Positions 16,810 to 28,418 are shown, counted from the first letter of the stretch. The stretch is 44,961 nucleotides of DNA from Tannerellaceae bacterium (GCA_031284375.1 JAISZY010000201.1:1-44961); one strand, 5' to 3'. Notes: a model not told the origin generated them from the letters alone. Numbers and translations: made by a program.

Positions 16810-17817
16810 TCAAGGCAGAAGTTCTGCAAGTGTTTTTCCTAAATCCTCGCCGCGGAGGTTTTTGGCTACAATGATGCCGTCTTTGTCGATAAGGAAATTA
16901 GCCGGTATGGCTCTTATGCCGTATTGTTTGGCCGGGGCGCTGTTCCAGAACAGAACATCGGAAACGTGTGTCCAGGTCAGGTTGTCGTCTTCTATTCCTT
17001 TTATCCAGGCTTCTTTTGTCTTGTCGAGAGAAACGGAAAATACGTCGAAACCTTTGTCTTTGTACTCGTTGTAAATCTTTACGATATGGGGGTTTTCTCT
17101 TCGGCAGGGGCCGCACCAGGATGCCCAGAAGTCGAGCAATACGTAGCCTTTGCCTAAACGGTCGGACAGACTAATCACTTCGCCTTCGGGATTGGGGAGT
17201 GAAAAGTCGGGCGCCGGCTTGCCGATGGCGATATTTTCGAGCAAAGCGCTCAGCTCGTTCAATACTTCTACGTACTGTGTATTGTGCAAAGAAGGGTCGA
17301 GCTGTTTTACATAATTATCTATTTCTTCTTTACTCAGCCGGTAGGAATATTCCCGGTACAGGATGTAGGCGGAAACAATCGACGCCGGATGGGCGGCAAT
17401 GAAGGAGTCTATCCTGAAATTTTCCCTCTCCGTGCGCACGGCCTGTTGAAAGCTGACGTATAAGTCGTTGGCCGACGAACCGGTGATTTCGGCCTTGTGC
17501 GATTCTTCGTCAATCTTTACATGAATATCGCTGTTCTCCAGAAAAATGTAGTAGGGGCTGAAGGTTTCTTCCCGGTCGAGGGTCAAACCGAATAAATCAG
17601 GGCGCTCCACGCCACCGGTGAAGGTGAATGTTCCGTTTGTAATCACCGCAGAGTCGATGACGGCAAACATCTTGTTGTGAAAATCCTGCAAATAAATAAT
17701 CCCGGATTCTACATTAACTTCTCCGTTAAGGGTGTACGTCTGAGGTGCAGACGCTTTTTTACATGCCGACGTTAGCAGCAAAACAAGAAAGAAAGATACA
17801 ATTGATAACTTTTTCAT
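16810..17817 (-). CDS. TlpA-like thiol-disulfide oxidoreductase lipoprotein with DUF4369 domain
   Basis: The protein has 335 residues. It carries a lipoprotein-like signal (LLLTSACKK, Cys 19), then an N-terminal DUF4369-type beta domain (~28-120) and a helical linker. The C-terminal thioredoxin fold (~197-335) has the active site WASWCGPCRRENP (Cys235, Cys238) and the cis-proline region RAIPANFLID. It should reduce or exchange disulfides in the periplasm or at the membrane. DUF4369-TlpA proteins are a Bacteroidetes expansion. It follows prfC on the same strand after 110 bp that contain a hairpin, so it may be expressed separately. Confidence 0.93.
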   Translation of the reverse strand: MKKLSIVSFFLVLLLTSACKKASAPQTYTLNGEVNVESGIIYLQDFHNKMFAVIDSAVITNGTFTFTGGVERPDLFGLTLDREETFSPYYIFLENSDIHVKIDEESHKAEITGSSANDLYVSFQQAVRTERENFRIDSFIAAHPASIVSAYILYREYSYRLSKEEIDNYVKQLDPSLHNTQYVEVLNELSALLENIAIGKPAPDFSLPNPEGEVISLSDRLGKGYVLLDFWASWCGPCRRENPHIVKIYNEYKDKGFDVFSVSLDKTKEAWIKGIEDDNLTWTHVSDVLFWNSAPAKQYGIRAIPANFLIDKDGIIVAKNLRGEDLGKTLAELLP

Positions 17818-17887
17818 CTCAGATATGTTTTAAAATATGATACATCATAACACTGTTAATGCAAAATTAGTGAATCTTGTCCGGGCG

Positions 17888-17911
17888 AATATACCCTTTG
17901 CAGGGTATATT
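17888..17911. terminator. Hairpin between prfC and the tlpA-like gene
   Basis: AATATACCC (17888-17896) and GGGTATATT (17903-17911) form a perfect 9-bp stem with a 6-nt loop. It lies 17 bp after the prfC stop on the minus strand. No U-run follows in that direction, so termination would be partial at best; a processing or attenuation role is equally possible. Confidence 0.5.
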
Positions 17912-17927
17912 TCTGTGGGAATGTAAA

Positions 17928-19505
17928 CTAAAACTCGGAAGAGAAGTGGAAGCGGATGTCGGGGAAGTCCTGCTGAGCCATCGTGAGCACGTAGGCCGAG
18001 TCGGCCAAATATACATCCCGGCCTTCTTTGTCGAGCGCCATGTATTGCATTTTACGTTTCTTGAAGTTGTCTAACATCACGGCGTTTCCGCTTTCTATCC
18101 AACAGGCTTTGTGGAGACCGACCGGCTCCCATTTGCATTGGGCGCCGTATTCGTGCAGCAGGCGATATTGGATTACTTCAAATTGCAGTTGGCCAACCGT
18201 TCCTATTATTTTCCGCCCGTCGAATTGCTTGGTAAACAACTGAGCGACGCCTTCGTCCATCAGTTGTTCGATACCTTTGTTTAGTTGTTTGGCTTTCATG
18301 GGGTCGGCGTTCTCAATGTATTTGAACATTTCGGGCGAGAAGCTGGGCAGTCCTTTGAAGTGGAGGTCTTCGCCCGATGTGAGTGTGTCGCCTATCTTGA
18401 AGTTGCCTGTATCGGGAAGCCCGATAATGTCGCCGGCAAAGGCTTCGTCTACGGTTTCTTTCTTTTGAGCCATAAATGCCGTGGGGCTACTGAAACGCAT
18501 CCATTTGCCGAAGCGTACATGTTTGTAGGGGACGTTTCGTTCGAAGCGGCCGGAGCATATTTTTACAAAGGCTATGCAACTGCGGTGATTGGGATCCATA
18601 TTGGCATGTATCTTGAAAACAAATCCGCCGAAGCTCTCTTCTTCCGGTTGCACGACTCTCTCCAACGCTTGTACCGGACGGGGCGAAGGTGCGATGCGGA
18701 TGAAACAATCCAGCAATTCCTTTACGCCAAAGTTGTTCAGGGCCGAGCCGAAGAACACCGGCGCGATATCTCCACAAAGGTAAGTGGGAATATCGAACGG
18801 TGGGTAGACGCCTTCGATTAGCTCCAGGTCTGCGCGCAATTTCCCGGACAGGGAGGCGCCGATGTGGCTCTCTAATTCCGGACTCTGCACGTTGGTAAAT
18901 GCAATGCTTTCGGTTAGGTATTGCTTGCTGGGGGTGTAAAGGTCCAGTTTCTTCTCATATATATTATATACGCCGCGGAAACGTGTCCCCATGTCTATGG
19001 GCCAGCTCAGGGGGCGGACGTTTACGTGAAGTTCTTCTTCTATTTCGTCCAACAAATCGAAGGGGTCTTTTCCTTCGCGGTCTAACTTATTGACAAATAC
19101 GATAACGGGCGTTTTGCGCATCCGGCATACTTCCATTAGTTTGCGGGTTTGGGCCTCTACGCCTTTGGCGATGTCTATTACGATGATAACGCTGTCTACG
19201 GCGGTTAGCGTGCGGAAGGTATCTTCGGCAAAGTCCTGATGGCCGGGTGTGTCTAAGATGTTGATTTTATGCCCGGCGTAATCGAAGGCCATGACCGAGG
19301 TGGCGACCGATATGCCGCGTTGCTTTTCGATATCCATCCAGTCGGACGTAGCGGTTTTCCGTATCTTGTTCGATTTCACGGCGCCGGCTACGTGGATGGC
19401 GCCTCCGAAGAGGAGTAGTTTCTCGGTGAGCGTTGTCTTTCCCGCGTCGGGGTGACTTACGATTGCGAATGTTCTTCTTTTTTGTATTTCTTCCCAATAA
19501 GCCAT
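17928..19505 (-). CDS. prfC: Peptide chain release factor 3
   Basis: At 525 residues this is the normal RF3 length. The GTPase motifs are all present: [21 protein letters not shown] (G1), [30 protein letters not shown] (G2-G3, split here as two blocks) and [13 protein letters not shown] (G4). The translation-factor domain II and the RF3 C-terminal domain ([20 protein letters not shown]) follow. The RF3-type YRLLHEYGA and CKWEPV blocks separate it from EF-G. It recycles RF1/RF2 from terminating ribosomes. The start lies 7 bp after the rfbD stop, in a minus-strand operon DUF4924-rfbD-prfC. Confidence 0.97.
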   Translation of the reverse strand: MAYWEEIQKRRTFAIVSHPDAGKTTLTEKLLLFGGAIHVAGAVKSNKIRKTATSDWMDIEKQRGISVATSVMAFDYAGHKINILDTPGHQDFAEDTFRTLTAVDSVIIVIDIAKGVEAQTRKLMEVCRMRKTPVIVFVNKLDREGKDPFDLLDEIEEELHVNVRPLSWPIDMGTRFRGVYNIYEKKLDLYTPSKQYLTESIAFTNVQSPELESHIGASLSGKLRADLELIEGVYPPFDIPTYLCGDIAPVFFGSALNNFGVKELLDCFIRIAPSPRPVQALERVVQPEEESFGGFVFKIHANMDPNHRSCIAFVKICSGRFERNVPYKHVRFGKWMRFSSPTAFMAQKKETVDEAFAGDIIGLPDTGNFKIGDTLTSGEDLHFKGLPSFSPEMFKYIENADPMKAKQLNKGIEQLMDEGVAQLFTKQFDGRKIIGTVGQLQFEVIQYRLLHEYGAQCKWEPVGLHKACWIESGNAVMLDNFKKRKMQYMALDKEGRDVYLADSAYVLTMAQQDFPDIRFHFSSEF

Positions 19506-19512
19506 GTGTTCT

Positions 19513-20376
19513 TTATCTTATCTTGTGAAGCATCTTTTCTAAACTTTCTTCCCAATGGGGTATCGCCAGGCCGTAGGTTTGTTTTATTTTTCTCTTGTTG
19601 AGCACGCTGTACGGAGGGCGAGCGGCACGGGTGGGATAATCTTTCGTTTCGATGGGTACAACGCGGGCGGGAAGGTGGAGGAGCTTGCATATTTTGCGGG
19701 CAAAGTCGTACCAACTGCACACGCCTTCGTTGGAGTAATGGAAGATGCCGGGGTGGAAAACGCCGGCTTGAGCGGAACGAATGATGGCGAGGATGGCCTG
19801 GGCCAGGTCGCCGGCATAGGTGGGAGCGCCGATTTGGTCGGCCACCACGGGTATTTCTTCCTGTTCCCCGCTTAAGCGGAGGATGGTTCGGGCAAAGTTT
19901 GTTCCGAACTCGGAGTACAGCCAGGCTGTGCGGATAATCAGGGCTTCGGAGCAAACGGAACGGAGTACAATCTCGCCCATTTCTTTGCTTCGGCCGTAGG
20001 TGGATGTTGGGCAGGTATAATCGGTTTCTTCGTAGGGTGTGCTTTTGGAGCCGTCGAAGACATAATCGGTAGAAATATGTATGATTTTGATGCCCAAGGC
20101 TGCTGCCGTTTCGCCCAGGTTGCGTACGGCTTCGCTGTTTACCCGGAAGCAAAGGATTTGGTTTGATTCGGCGTCGTCTACGGCTGTATAGGCGGCGAAA
20201 TTGACGATGTAGCCTACGTTGTTGGCACGGGCGAAGGAGAGGAGGGCGTCTTTGTCGCAGATGTCGAGCGTATCTGCGTCGGAGAACAGGTAGTTGCTTT
20301 TTTCGGGCAACGGGAGAGCGCTTTGCAGGGAACGGCCTAATTGTCCGTTAGCCCCGGTTACTAAGATTGTTTTCAT
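19513..20376 (-). CDS. rfbD: dTDP-4-dehydrorhamnose reductase
   Basis: At 287 residues it is a short-chain dehydrogenase of the RmlD type. It has an NAD(P)-binding [11 protein letters not shown] at the N-terminus, an ISTDYVFDG block and the YGRSKEMGE catalytic Tyr-x-x-x-Lys. It also has the [25 protein letters not shown] and [14 protein letters not shown] stretches characteristic of RmlD. It performs the last step of dTDP-L-rhamnose synthesis for surface polysaccharide. The other rml genes are not in the window. Its start overlaps the end of the DUF4924 gene by 29 bp, and prfC follows closely. Confidence 0.95.
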   Translation of the reverse strand: MKTILVTGANGQLGRSLQSALPLPEKSNYLFSDADTLDICDKDALLSFARANNVGYIVNFAAYTAVDDAESNQILCFRVNSEAVRNLGETAAALGIKIIHISTDYVFDGSKSTPYEETDYTCPTSTYGRSKEMGEIVLRSVCSEALIIRTAWLYSEFGTNFARTILRLSGEQEEIPVVADQIGAPTYAGDLAQAILAIIRSAQAGVFHPGIFHYSNEGVCSWYDFARKICKLLHLPARVVPIETKDYPTRAARPPYSVLNKRKIKQTYGLAIPHWEESLEKMLHKIR

Positions 20377-20884
20377 ATTTTTCCGAAAGTATAGATAGGT
20401 AGGTGGCCACTTGTTTAACGGCTTCTTCCGTTTCGGCGCTCACGTCTTTTTGTTGCATCTTGAGCATCAGATACCCGTAAAGGGCGGTGAAACAGGTTTC
20501 CAGTTCGGGGATTGTTTTTCCTCCCGATTTGGCGCGCAGTTGCACGATACAGGGTAGTATTTTGTGATAAGCCGAGCGGTAGAGTATTTCTTGGGGAGTA
20601 TCCAGGAGGCGAAGGTGCAAATCGGTCAGCATAACGAGGATATCGGTATGTTCCTGCAGATGTCCTTTTTCTTCTACGCCTTCTTTGTGCATCTTTTCAA
20701 TCAGCGCTTCGTACCAGCGAGCTATCTTGTCTTTGGTGTCCTCTGGCTGGTTGTAATGAGAAATAACGGTGCGGCGGATAGCGGCAATGTCGAAACGATT
20801 GGCGCGTATCATATCCTCTATCTGCCACATATACAGAAGATATTCTGCTATGTTTTCTTGTTTTTTCTTTTCAGCGATAATCAT
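20348..20884 (-). CDS. DUF4924 family protein
   Basis: This 178-residue protein is all-helical and cytoplasmic, starting MIIAEKKKQENIAEYLLYMW and QIEDMIRANRFD. This is the pattern of the DUF4924 family, which is confined to Bacteroidetes and often encoded beside rfbD and prfC. Its function is unknown. It is the first gene of the minus-strand operon and overlaps rfbD by 29 bp, so translation is probably coupled. Confidence 0.9.
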   Translation of the reverse strand: MIIAEKKKQENIAEYLLYMWQIEDMIRANRFDIAAIRRTVISHYNQPEDTKDKIARWYEALIEKMHKEGVEEKGHLQEHTDILVMLTDLHLRLLDTPQEILYRSAYHKILPCIVQLRAKSGGKTIPELETCFTALYGYLMLKMQQKDVSAETEEAVKQVATYLSILSEKYENNLSNRG

Positions 20885-21037
20885 GGCGGCAAAGATACAA
20901 TAATTTCATTCGCCGATAACGGGTGGGGATTTATCGGAGGTAAGTTTGGAAAATTTCTTCGGTTGGGCAAGTCGCTTTCAAGGCATCTGCCGGCAAGGGC
21001 ATCCTGCTTAAAATATGTTTTGTTCCGTAAAAATATA
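20885..21037. other. Intergenic spacer upstream of the 22-bp array
   Basis: This is the divergent gap between the DUF4924 gene (minus) and gyrB (plus). I see no gene here. The first 30 bp should carry the promoter of the DUF4924-rfbD-prfC operon, but no clear box is visible. Confidence 0.4.
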
Positions 21038-21192
21038 TTTATCCAATGGATACAATAATTTATCCGGCCAGAGAAATAAATTTATCCAGCCAGAAAAATA
21101 ATTTTTTCCATCCAGAGAAATAAATTTTTCCAGCCAGAGAAATAAATTTATCCAATGGAAAAATTTATCGCCCTGCTGAGAGGAATTTATCG
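21038..21192. repeat. 22-bp-period tandem array upstream of gyrB
   Basis: Eight units start with TTTATCC, TTTTTCC or TTTATCG at 21038, 21059, 21081, 21103, 21125, 21147, 21164 and 21186, that is with steps of 21, 22, 22, 22, 22, 17 and 22 bp. A typical unit is TTTATCCGGCCAGAGAAATA plus AA: it has inverted ends (TTTAT and ATAAA) and a GGCC centre, so each unit is a quasi-palindrome. The array lies between the divergent DUF4924 and gyrB genes, about 200 bp before gyrB. No coding role is credible. Confidence 0.85.
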
Positions 21193-21311
21193 CTAATATT
21201 GAACAGATTACATTTTCCGGGGGGAAAACGTGGGAAACAACATAATTTAAGTAAAATCCCCTACCCCGGAGCCGCGCAGCCGAGGGAGATTTCGCCCGGC
21301 ACATGGGGTCT

Positions 21312-21345
21312 TTTGATACATATATCCGTTTTTTTCTTATCTTTG
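21312..21345 (+). promoter_or_regulatory. Putative gyrB promoter
   Basis: A -7 TATCTTTG lies at 21338-21345 and a TTTG at 21312-21315. The spacing is 22 bp, slightly longer than ideal. The start codon follows about 50 bp later. It would drive gyrB and probably the downstream peptidase genes. Confidence 0.6.
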
Positions 21346-21364
21346 TTTAGTTTTTAAACATTGA

Positions 21365-23350
<1,986 letters not shown>

Positions 23351-25165
23351 ATGCAGATACCCTTCCGAAGGCCCGACAGGAAAGCTTTGTTAGACGAAGC
23401 AGACCATTTCCTTCCGGCAATAAACCAACGCAGTCACCCGCCCCTCGTAGGCATATCAGCCCACCGGAAAGAGAACGCCTCCTGCATCGCCGAGGCCTAC
23501 GTCCAATCCGTACTCCAAGCCGGAGGAACGCCGCTGCTGATACCCGTCCTCACCGACCTGACGGCGCTTACGACAATCGTAAACCAATTAGACGCGCTGC
23601 TGCTGAGCGGAGGAGCCGACCTGAATCCCCTTTACTGGGGCGAAGAACCCATCCCCCAATTGGGCGAAGTAGACGCCATCCGAGACGAGTACGACTTGAT
23701 TCTCCTCCGGCTCGCCTTCCGGCAAGGACTTCCCATCCTGGGCATCTGCCGGGGGCATCAGTTGATAAACGTAGCCTTTGGAGGCAGCCTGTATCAAGAC
23801 ATCGCCGCCCAACACGAAGGAGGATCGCTCAAGCACAGTCAGGCCTCGGCCCGCGAATGGCCTTCGCATACCGTTACGCTGACAGACAGAAACAGTAAAC
23901 TATACGCCATTCTGAAGAACGATAAAGTCTTGGCTAACTCCTTCCACCACCAAGCCGTGAAGGAGTTGGCTCCCGGCTTCGTGGCCACCGCCTTCTCGGC
24001 CGACCATATCAACGAAGCGATGGAGCATCCCGAATACCCCATCCTGAGCGTCCAATGGCATCCCGAAACCATGGCAACCCACGGCGACGAATGCATGAAA
24101 GCCCTCTTCCGCCATCACGTAGAAGAAGCAACCCTCTTCGCCCAAGCCAAAGACCTGCATCGCCGGATACTTACCGTAGACCTGCACACGGACGCTCCAA
24201 TGGTCTACGCCGGCGCTTTCGACCTCGGCAAAAGGATAGGAGGCGCCTTTCAGCCCCCCTTCACCGAAGGAAAAGTAAATCTCCCCCTCATGGAGCAAGG
24301 CCGGCTCGACGCAACATTCATCGTTGCCTATATCCCCCAGGGAGAACGAACGGAAGCCGCCTTCCGGGAAGTATACCTCTATACCCTCGACCGGCTGATG
24401 CAAATAAAACATCAGCAAGAACTGCACCCCACCCGCGTAGGCATCGCCCGAACGCCCTACGATATGCTGCAACTGAAACAGGAAGGCAAAAAAGCCTTCG
24501 TGATGGGAGTAGAAAACGCCTACGTAATAGGAAAAGACATACACCGCCTGAAAGCCCTGAAGCGAATAGGCGTTGCCTACGTGACGCTTTGCCATAACGG
24601 AAACAACGACATCTGCGATTCGTCCCAGGGCGAACCGGAATGGCAAGGACTTAGCCCCTTCGGGCGAGAAGTTGTGCGGGAAATGAATCGCTTGGGCATC
24701 CTGGTCGATGTGTCTCACGCCGCCGAAAGCACATTTTACGACGTATTGCAAGAAAGCCGGGCGCCGGTTATCGCCTCACATTCCTCCGTCCGGGCGCTGT
24801 GCGACCATCCGCGCAATCTGACGGACCGGCAAATCCAAACGCTTGCCGCCAACGGAGGCGTAGTGAATATCTGCCTCTATGCCGGATTTCTCCGCCAAGG
24901 CGCAGAAATGGGCGAAGCCTCCCTCAGCGATGCCATCCGCCATATCCGTTACGTAGTCAATCTGGTAGGGATAGACCACGTGGGGATAGGCTCCGATTTC
25001 GACGGAGGAGGCGAACTGGCCGGCTGTTGGGCTTCCAACGAATTGATTCACCTTACCACCCGACTGCTCAAAGAAGGCTACCGGGAAGCAGATATACAAA
25101 AGATATGGGGCGGCAACCTCCTCCGGGTGATGAACGCCGTACAATCCGCTGCCGAACAACAATAA
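23351..25165 (+). CDS. Fused class I glutamine-amidotransferase-like (C26) hydrolase and M19 dipeptidase, cytoplasmic
   Basis: The protein has 604 residues and no signal peptide. Residues ~30-255 form a C26/PuuD-type gamma-glutamyl hydrolase domain: LLLSGGADLNP, GICRGHQLIN with nucleophile Cys133, and SVQWHPE with His237 and Glu239. Residues ~270-600 form an M19 renal-dipeptidase domain with its metal ligands: DLHTD (His279, Asp281), MGVENAY (Glu388), DVSHAAE (His456), ASHSSVRAL (His477) and the VGIGSDFDGGG block. All active-site residues are present in both halves. A likely role (inference) is two-step breakdown of gamma-glutamyl peptides such as glutathione: the first half removes gamma-Glu and the second splits the dipeptide. 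The ATG abuts the gyrB stop. The next gene is a paralogue with a signal peptide. Confidence 0.92.
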   Translation: MQIPFRRPDRKALLDEADHFLPAINQRSHPPLVGISAHRKENASCIAEAYVQSVLQAGGTPLLIPVLTDLTALTTIVNQLDALLLSGGADLNPLYWGEEPIPQLGEVDAIRDEYDLILLRLAFRQGLPILGICRGHQLINVAFGGSLYQDIAAQHEGGSLKHSQASAREWPSHTVTLTDRNSKLYAILKNDKVLANSFHHQAVKELAPGFVATAFSADHINEAMEHPEYPILSVQWHPETMATHGDECMKALFRHHVEEATLFAQAKDLHRRILTVDLHTDAPMVYAGAFDLGKRIGGAFQPPFTEGKVNLPLMEQGRLDATFIVAYIPQGERTEAAFREVYLYTLDRLMQIKHQQELHPTRVGIARTPYDMLQLKQEGKKAFVMGVENAYVIGKDIHRLKALKRIGVAYVTLCHNGNNDICDSSQGEPEWQGLSPFGREVVREMNRLGILVDVSHAAESTFYDVLQESRAPVIASHSSVRALCDHPRNLTDRQIQTLAANGGVVNICLYAGFLRQGAEMGEASLSDAIRHIRYVVNLVGIDHVGIGSDFDGGGELAGCWASNELIHLTTRLLKEGYREADIQKIWGGNLLRVMNAVQSAAEQQ

Positions 25166-25190
25166 AATTTTTACTAACAAATAACTACTT

Positions 25191-27017
25191 ATGAAAGCAT
25201 TCATCTATCTAACAATCCTCTGTTTCGTTCTCCATACCGGACATGCGCAACAAACTGTTTCCAACGTAAAAACATTCGTAGAAACCATCGACTCGTGCTA
25301 CATCAACCTGCGAGCCCCTCATCCGCCGCTCATCGGCCTGTCGGTCGCTCCTACCGACCATGGCGTCGCTCTATCGGCCAATTACTTCAACGCCGTAGTG
25401 AAAGCCGGAGGAGCGCCGGTGCTGATTCCGGCCATTACCGATGTAACGGTTTTACGCCGGATTGTAGCCCAACTCGACGGATTAATCGTAACCGGCGGAG
25501 AAGACGTCAATCCCTTGTGGTATCAGGAAGAGCCGCTTCCGCAATTGGGCAACGTAGACCCCCTGCGAGACGAGTACGAACTGACACTTATCAAACTGGC
25601 TTCCGACCGTAACATCCCCCTTCTGGGCATCTGCCGGGGAGAACAGTTGATAAACGTAGCCTTCGGCGGAACGCTTTATCAGGATATCCCCTCCCAACGG
25701 GCGGGGAAGAATCCGGTGAAGCACGCACAGAAAATGCCGGGCGAATACGCGTCGCATACCGTATCCGTAGCGGCGGAAACACAATTGTCCCACATCATAG
25801 GCGCCGGGAAACAGGGCGTCAATACCTTCCATCATCAGGCAGTGAAGGACGTCGCGCCCGGATTCCGCGCCGTGGCCTATTCGACCGACAGCATCGTGGA
25901 AGCCATCGAAGCCTGGCCGGAACGTCCCATCCTGGGAGTGCAATGGCATCCCGAAGCCTTGGTGGGAGGAGGAGATGCCACGATGCTCAAGCTCTTCGCC
26001 TTCTTAGTAGGCAAGGCCGATACCTTCCGCTTGGCAAAGGAAATACACGAACGTATTCTTTCCGTAGATACGCATACCGATACGCCGTTCTGGTTCGGAC
26101 GCCCCGGCTTTAGTCTGGCCGAACGGGAACGCAATCGCGTGAATCTGCCCAAGATGGAAGAAGGAAAATTGGACGGCGTCTTCTTGGCCGCTTTTATCGG
26201 ACAAGGAAAACGAGACGACGCTTCGCTGCAAACGGCCATAAACCGTACCGCCGAGCTTATCGAATCCATCCACCGGCAGGTGGAACAAAACGCCGACCTC
26301 TGCGGACTGGCCATCACGCCCCAAGACTTTGCCCGCCTGAAGAAGGAAGGGAAAAAAACCGTCTTTATCGGCATCGAGAACGGCTATGGCATCGGCAAAG
26401 ATATTACCAACCTGAGCCGGTTTAAAAACAGAGGCGTGACCTATATGACGCTCTGCCATTCGTACGACAACGATATATGCGATACCTCCACCCATACCAA
26501 AAAAGAATGGGACGGGCTGAGTCCTTTCGGCGAAGAGGTGGTACGCGAAATGAACCGCCTGGGGCTGATGATTGACCTCTCGCACGCCGGGGAAAGTACC
26601 TTTAGCGACGTGATGGAACGCACCACCTTCCCGGTAATCTGCTCGCACTCGTCGGCAAGAGCCTTGTGCAACCACGACCGCAATCTGACCGACGAGCAGT
26701 TGCGCACCTTGGCCAAAAACGGAGGCGTGGCGCAGGTATGCCTCCTCGACTCCTATATTTATAGCGACAGCAAGAAAGCTTCCGTAGTGCACGCCGTAGA
26801 ACATATCGACCACATCGCCAAGGTGGCAGGGATTGACCACGTAGGGATTGGCTCCGACTTTGACGGCGGTGGAGGAATCATCGGCTGCGAAGCCCACAAC
26901 GACTTGATACAAATAACGGTGAAATTGCTCGAAAAAGGTTATACCGAAGAAGATATCGCCAAGATATGGGGCGGTAATTTCCTCCGGGTAATGGCCGCCG
27001 TGCAATCCGTTTACTAA
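25191..27017 (+). CDS. Fused C26 hydrolase and M19 dipeptidase, exported paralogue
   Basis: The protein has 608 residues, colinear with the preceding gene product. It differs by an N-terminal signal peptide (MKAFIYLTILCFVLHTGHAQ). The C26 domain has TGGEDVNP, GICRGEQLIN (Cys148) and GVQWHPE (His253, Glu255). The M19 domain has DTHTDTPF (His295, Asp297), IGIENGYGIGKD, DLSHAGES, CSHSSARAL and VGIGSDFDGGGG. All catalytic residues are retained. It should act in the periplasm on the same class of gamma-linked peptides as its cytoplasmic neighbour. The pair looks like a tandem duplication with different destinations. It starts 25 bp after the first copy and is followed closely by rnhA. Confidence 0.92.
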   Translation: MKAFIYLTILCFVLHTGHAQQTVSNVKTFVETIDSCYINLRAPHPPLIGLSVAPTDHGVALSANYFNAVVKAGGAPVLIPAITDVTVLRRIVAQLDGLIVTGGEDVNPLWYQEEPLPQLGNVDPLRDEYELTLIKLASDRNIPLLGICRGEQLINVAFGGTLYQDIPSQRAGKNPVKHAQKMPGEYASHTVSVAAETQLSHIIGAGKQGVNTFHHQAVKDVAPGFRAVAYSTDSIVEAIEAWPERPILGVQWHPEALVGGGDATMLKLFAFLVGKADTFRLAKEIHERILSVDTHTDTPFWFGRPGFSLAERERNRVNLPKMEEGKLDGVFLAAFIGQGKRDDASLQTAINRTAELIESIHRQVEQNADLCGLAITPQDFARLKKEGKKTVFIGIENGYGIGKDITNLSRFKNRGVTYMTLCHSYDNDICDTSTHTKKEWDGLSPFGEEVVREMNRLGLMIDLSHAGESTFSDVMERTTFPVICSHSSARALCNHDRNLTDEQLRTLAKNGGVAQVCLLDSYIYSDSKKASVVHAVEHIDHIAKVAGIDHVGIGSDFDGGGGIIGCEAHNDLIQITVKLLEKGYTEEDIAKIWGGNFLRVMAAVQSVY

Positions 27018-27033
27018 AATCCGGAAACAAAAC

Positions 27034-27669
27034 ATGCCCAAAGGTAAATATTATGTAGTATGGCGAGGCCTCAACCCGGGTATATACGATACCTGGGATG
27101 CCTGCCGCCTTCAGGTAGAAGGCCATGAAAATGCCAAATACAAATCCTTCCCTTCGCACCGGGAAGCGCTCGACGCCTTCGAAAAAGGATATAAGGATTA
27201 CCTGAAAAAAGCTACGCCCTCCAAGATAACCCGCGGGCTGGAAAAAAATACATCTCCGGACAAACCCATCCCGGAAAGCCTCGCCGTAGATGCCGCTTGC
27301 AGCGGTAACCCGGGCGATATGGAATACCGGGGAGTCTATACGGCCACAGGACAAGAACTCTTTCACATAGGCCCCCTCAAGCAGGGAACCAACAACGTGG
27401 GAGAGTTCCTCGCCCTCGTGCACGGGCTGGCTCTGCTGAAACAGAAAAACAGTTCTCTCCCTATCTATTCCGATAGCCTGAACGCCATCAAATGGGTGAA
27501 TAACAAAAAAACAAAAACCTTGCTGGAACGTACGCCGGTAAACGAACCGGTTTTCAACCTGATAGAACGCGCCGAAAAATGGCTGAAAGAAAATGCCTAT
27601 ACCACCCCCATCCTGAAGTGGGATACCTCCCGGTGGGGAGAAATACCGGCCGACTTTGGCAGAAAGTAA
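27034..27669 (+). CDS. rnhA: Ribonuclease HI with N-terminal viroplasmin (hybrid-binding) domain
   Basis: The protein has 211 residues. The first ~48 are a viroplasmin/hybrid-binding domain (KYYVVWRGLNPGIYDTWDAC, then the YKSFPSHREALDAF block), as in eukaryotic-type RNase H1. After a linker comes the RNase H fold with catalytic acids in AVDAACSGNPGD, TNNVGEFLALVHG and PIYSDSLNAIKW, and a C-terminal Asp in EIPADFGRK. It removes RNA from RNA-DNA hybrids such as Okazaki primers and R-loops. Bacteroidetes often carry this form. It lies between the peptidase pair and recO, with 16 and 23 bp gaps, so the row is probably one transcript. Confidence 0.92.
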   Translation: MPKGKYYVVWRGLNPGIYDTWDACRLQVEGHENAKYKSFPSHREALDAFEKGYKDYLKKATPSKITRGLEKNTSPDKPIPESLAVDAACSGNPGDMEYRGVYTATGQELFHIGPLKQGTNNVGEFLALVHGLALLKQKNSSLPIYSDSLNAIKWVNNKKTKTLLERTPVNEPVFNLIERAEKWLKENAYTTPILKWDTSRWGEIPADFGRK

Positions 27670-27692
27670 TCCCCTCGCGAAAAAAATAGCGT

Positions 27693-28418
27693 ATGCTCAA
27701 CAAGGCGCAAGGCATCGTACTTCATTCCATCCCCTACAGCGATACGTATTCTATTGTACATATATATACCGATACCTTGGGGCGTATATCCTGCCTGGTG
27801 TCCCGTGGGAAAGGAAAGAAAAGACCCATCGCCGGCGCTTTGCTTATGCCGCTCTCGGTTGTTGAAATAGAAATGGAACGCCGTAGCGGAAACGACCTCT
27901 ATCATTTGCGCGAAGCGAGGCTTTGCTTTCCGCTCGCTCAATTGTTTTCCGATCCGCTCAAGAGCGCCCTGGCATTATTCCTTTCCGAAGTACTCTTCCG
28001 CGTTCTGCGGGAAACCCAGCCCGATGCCCGCTTGTTCGACTTCCTGTATCATTCGGTACACTTGCTGGAGGACGCCGACCGGGGAATCGCCAACTTCCAT
28101 GTTGTATTCCTCCTTCGCCTGCTTACTTATCTGGGAATTTCTCCCAATATGGATGCCTATCCGGACGACGCTTATTTCGATATGCAAAATGGAGTTTTTG
28201 TATCCTCCCCCCCCCTGCATACGCACTACTTGGATAAAACGGAAAGCCGTATCTTAACCCGTTTGTTTCGCATCCGTTACGAAAATATGGCGCTCTACAC
28301 CTTTTCCCGCCAAGACAGGGTGGCTATCCTCCAAAAGATTATAGCCTACTACCGCCTCCATCTGCCGGAGATAACCGAGATAAAGTCCCTCCCCATTCTG
28401 CAAACTCTTTTCGACTGA
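27693..28418 (+). CDS. recO: DNA repair protein RecO
   Basis: At 241 residues this is the usual RecO length. The N-terminal OB-fold reads KAQGIVLHSIPYSDTYSIVH, with TDTLGRISCLVSRGKGKKR. The helical middle is LKSALALFLSEVLFRVLRET, and the C-terminal domain ends with the RLHLPEITEIKSLPILQTLF tail typical of Bacteroidetes RecO. It loads RecA with RecR during gap repair. A 21-bp palindrome array begins 45 bp after its stop. Confidence 0.94.
   Translation: MLNKAQGIVLHSIPYSDTYSIVHIYTDTLGRISCLVSRGKGKKRPIAGALLMPLSVVEIEMERRSGNDLYHLREARLCFPLAQLFSDPLKSALALFLSEVLFRVLRETQPDARLFDFLYHSVHLLEDADRGIANFHVVFLLRLLTYLGISPNMDAYPDDAYFDMQNGVFVSSPPLHTHYLDKTESRILTRLFRIRYENMALYTFSRQDRVAILQKIIAYYRLHLPEITEIKSLPILQTLFD

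Noticed and set aside
24055-24597. Arginine-rich ORF inside the C26-M19 gene
   Set aside because: It is a shadow frame of the GC-ending codons of the real gene, with the Arg/Pro-rich composition typical of such artefacts.
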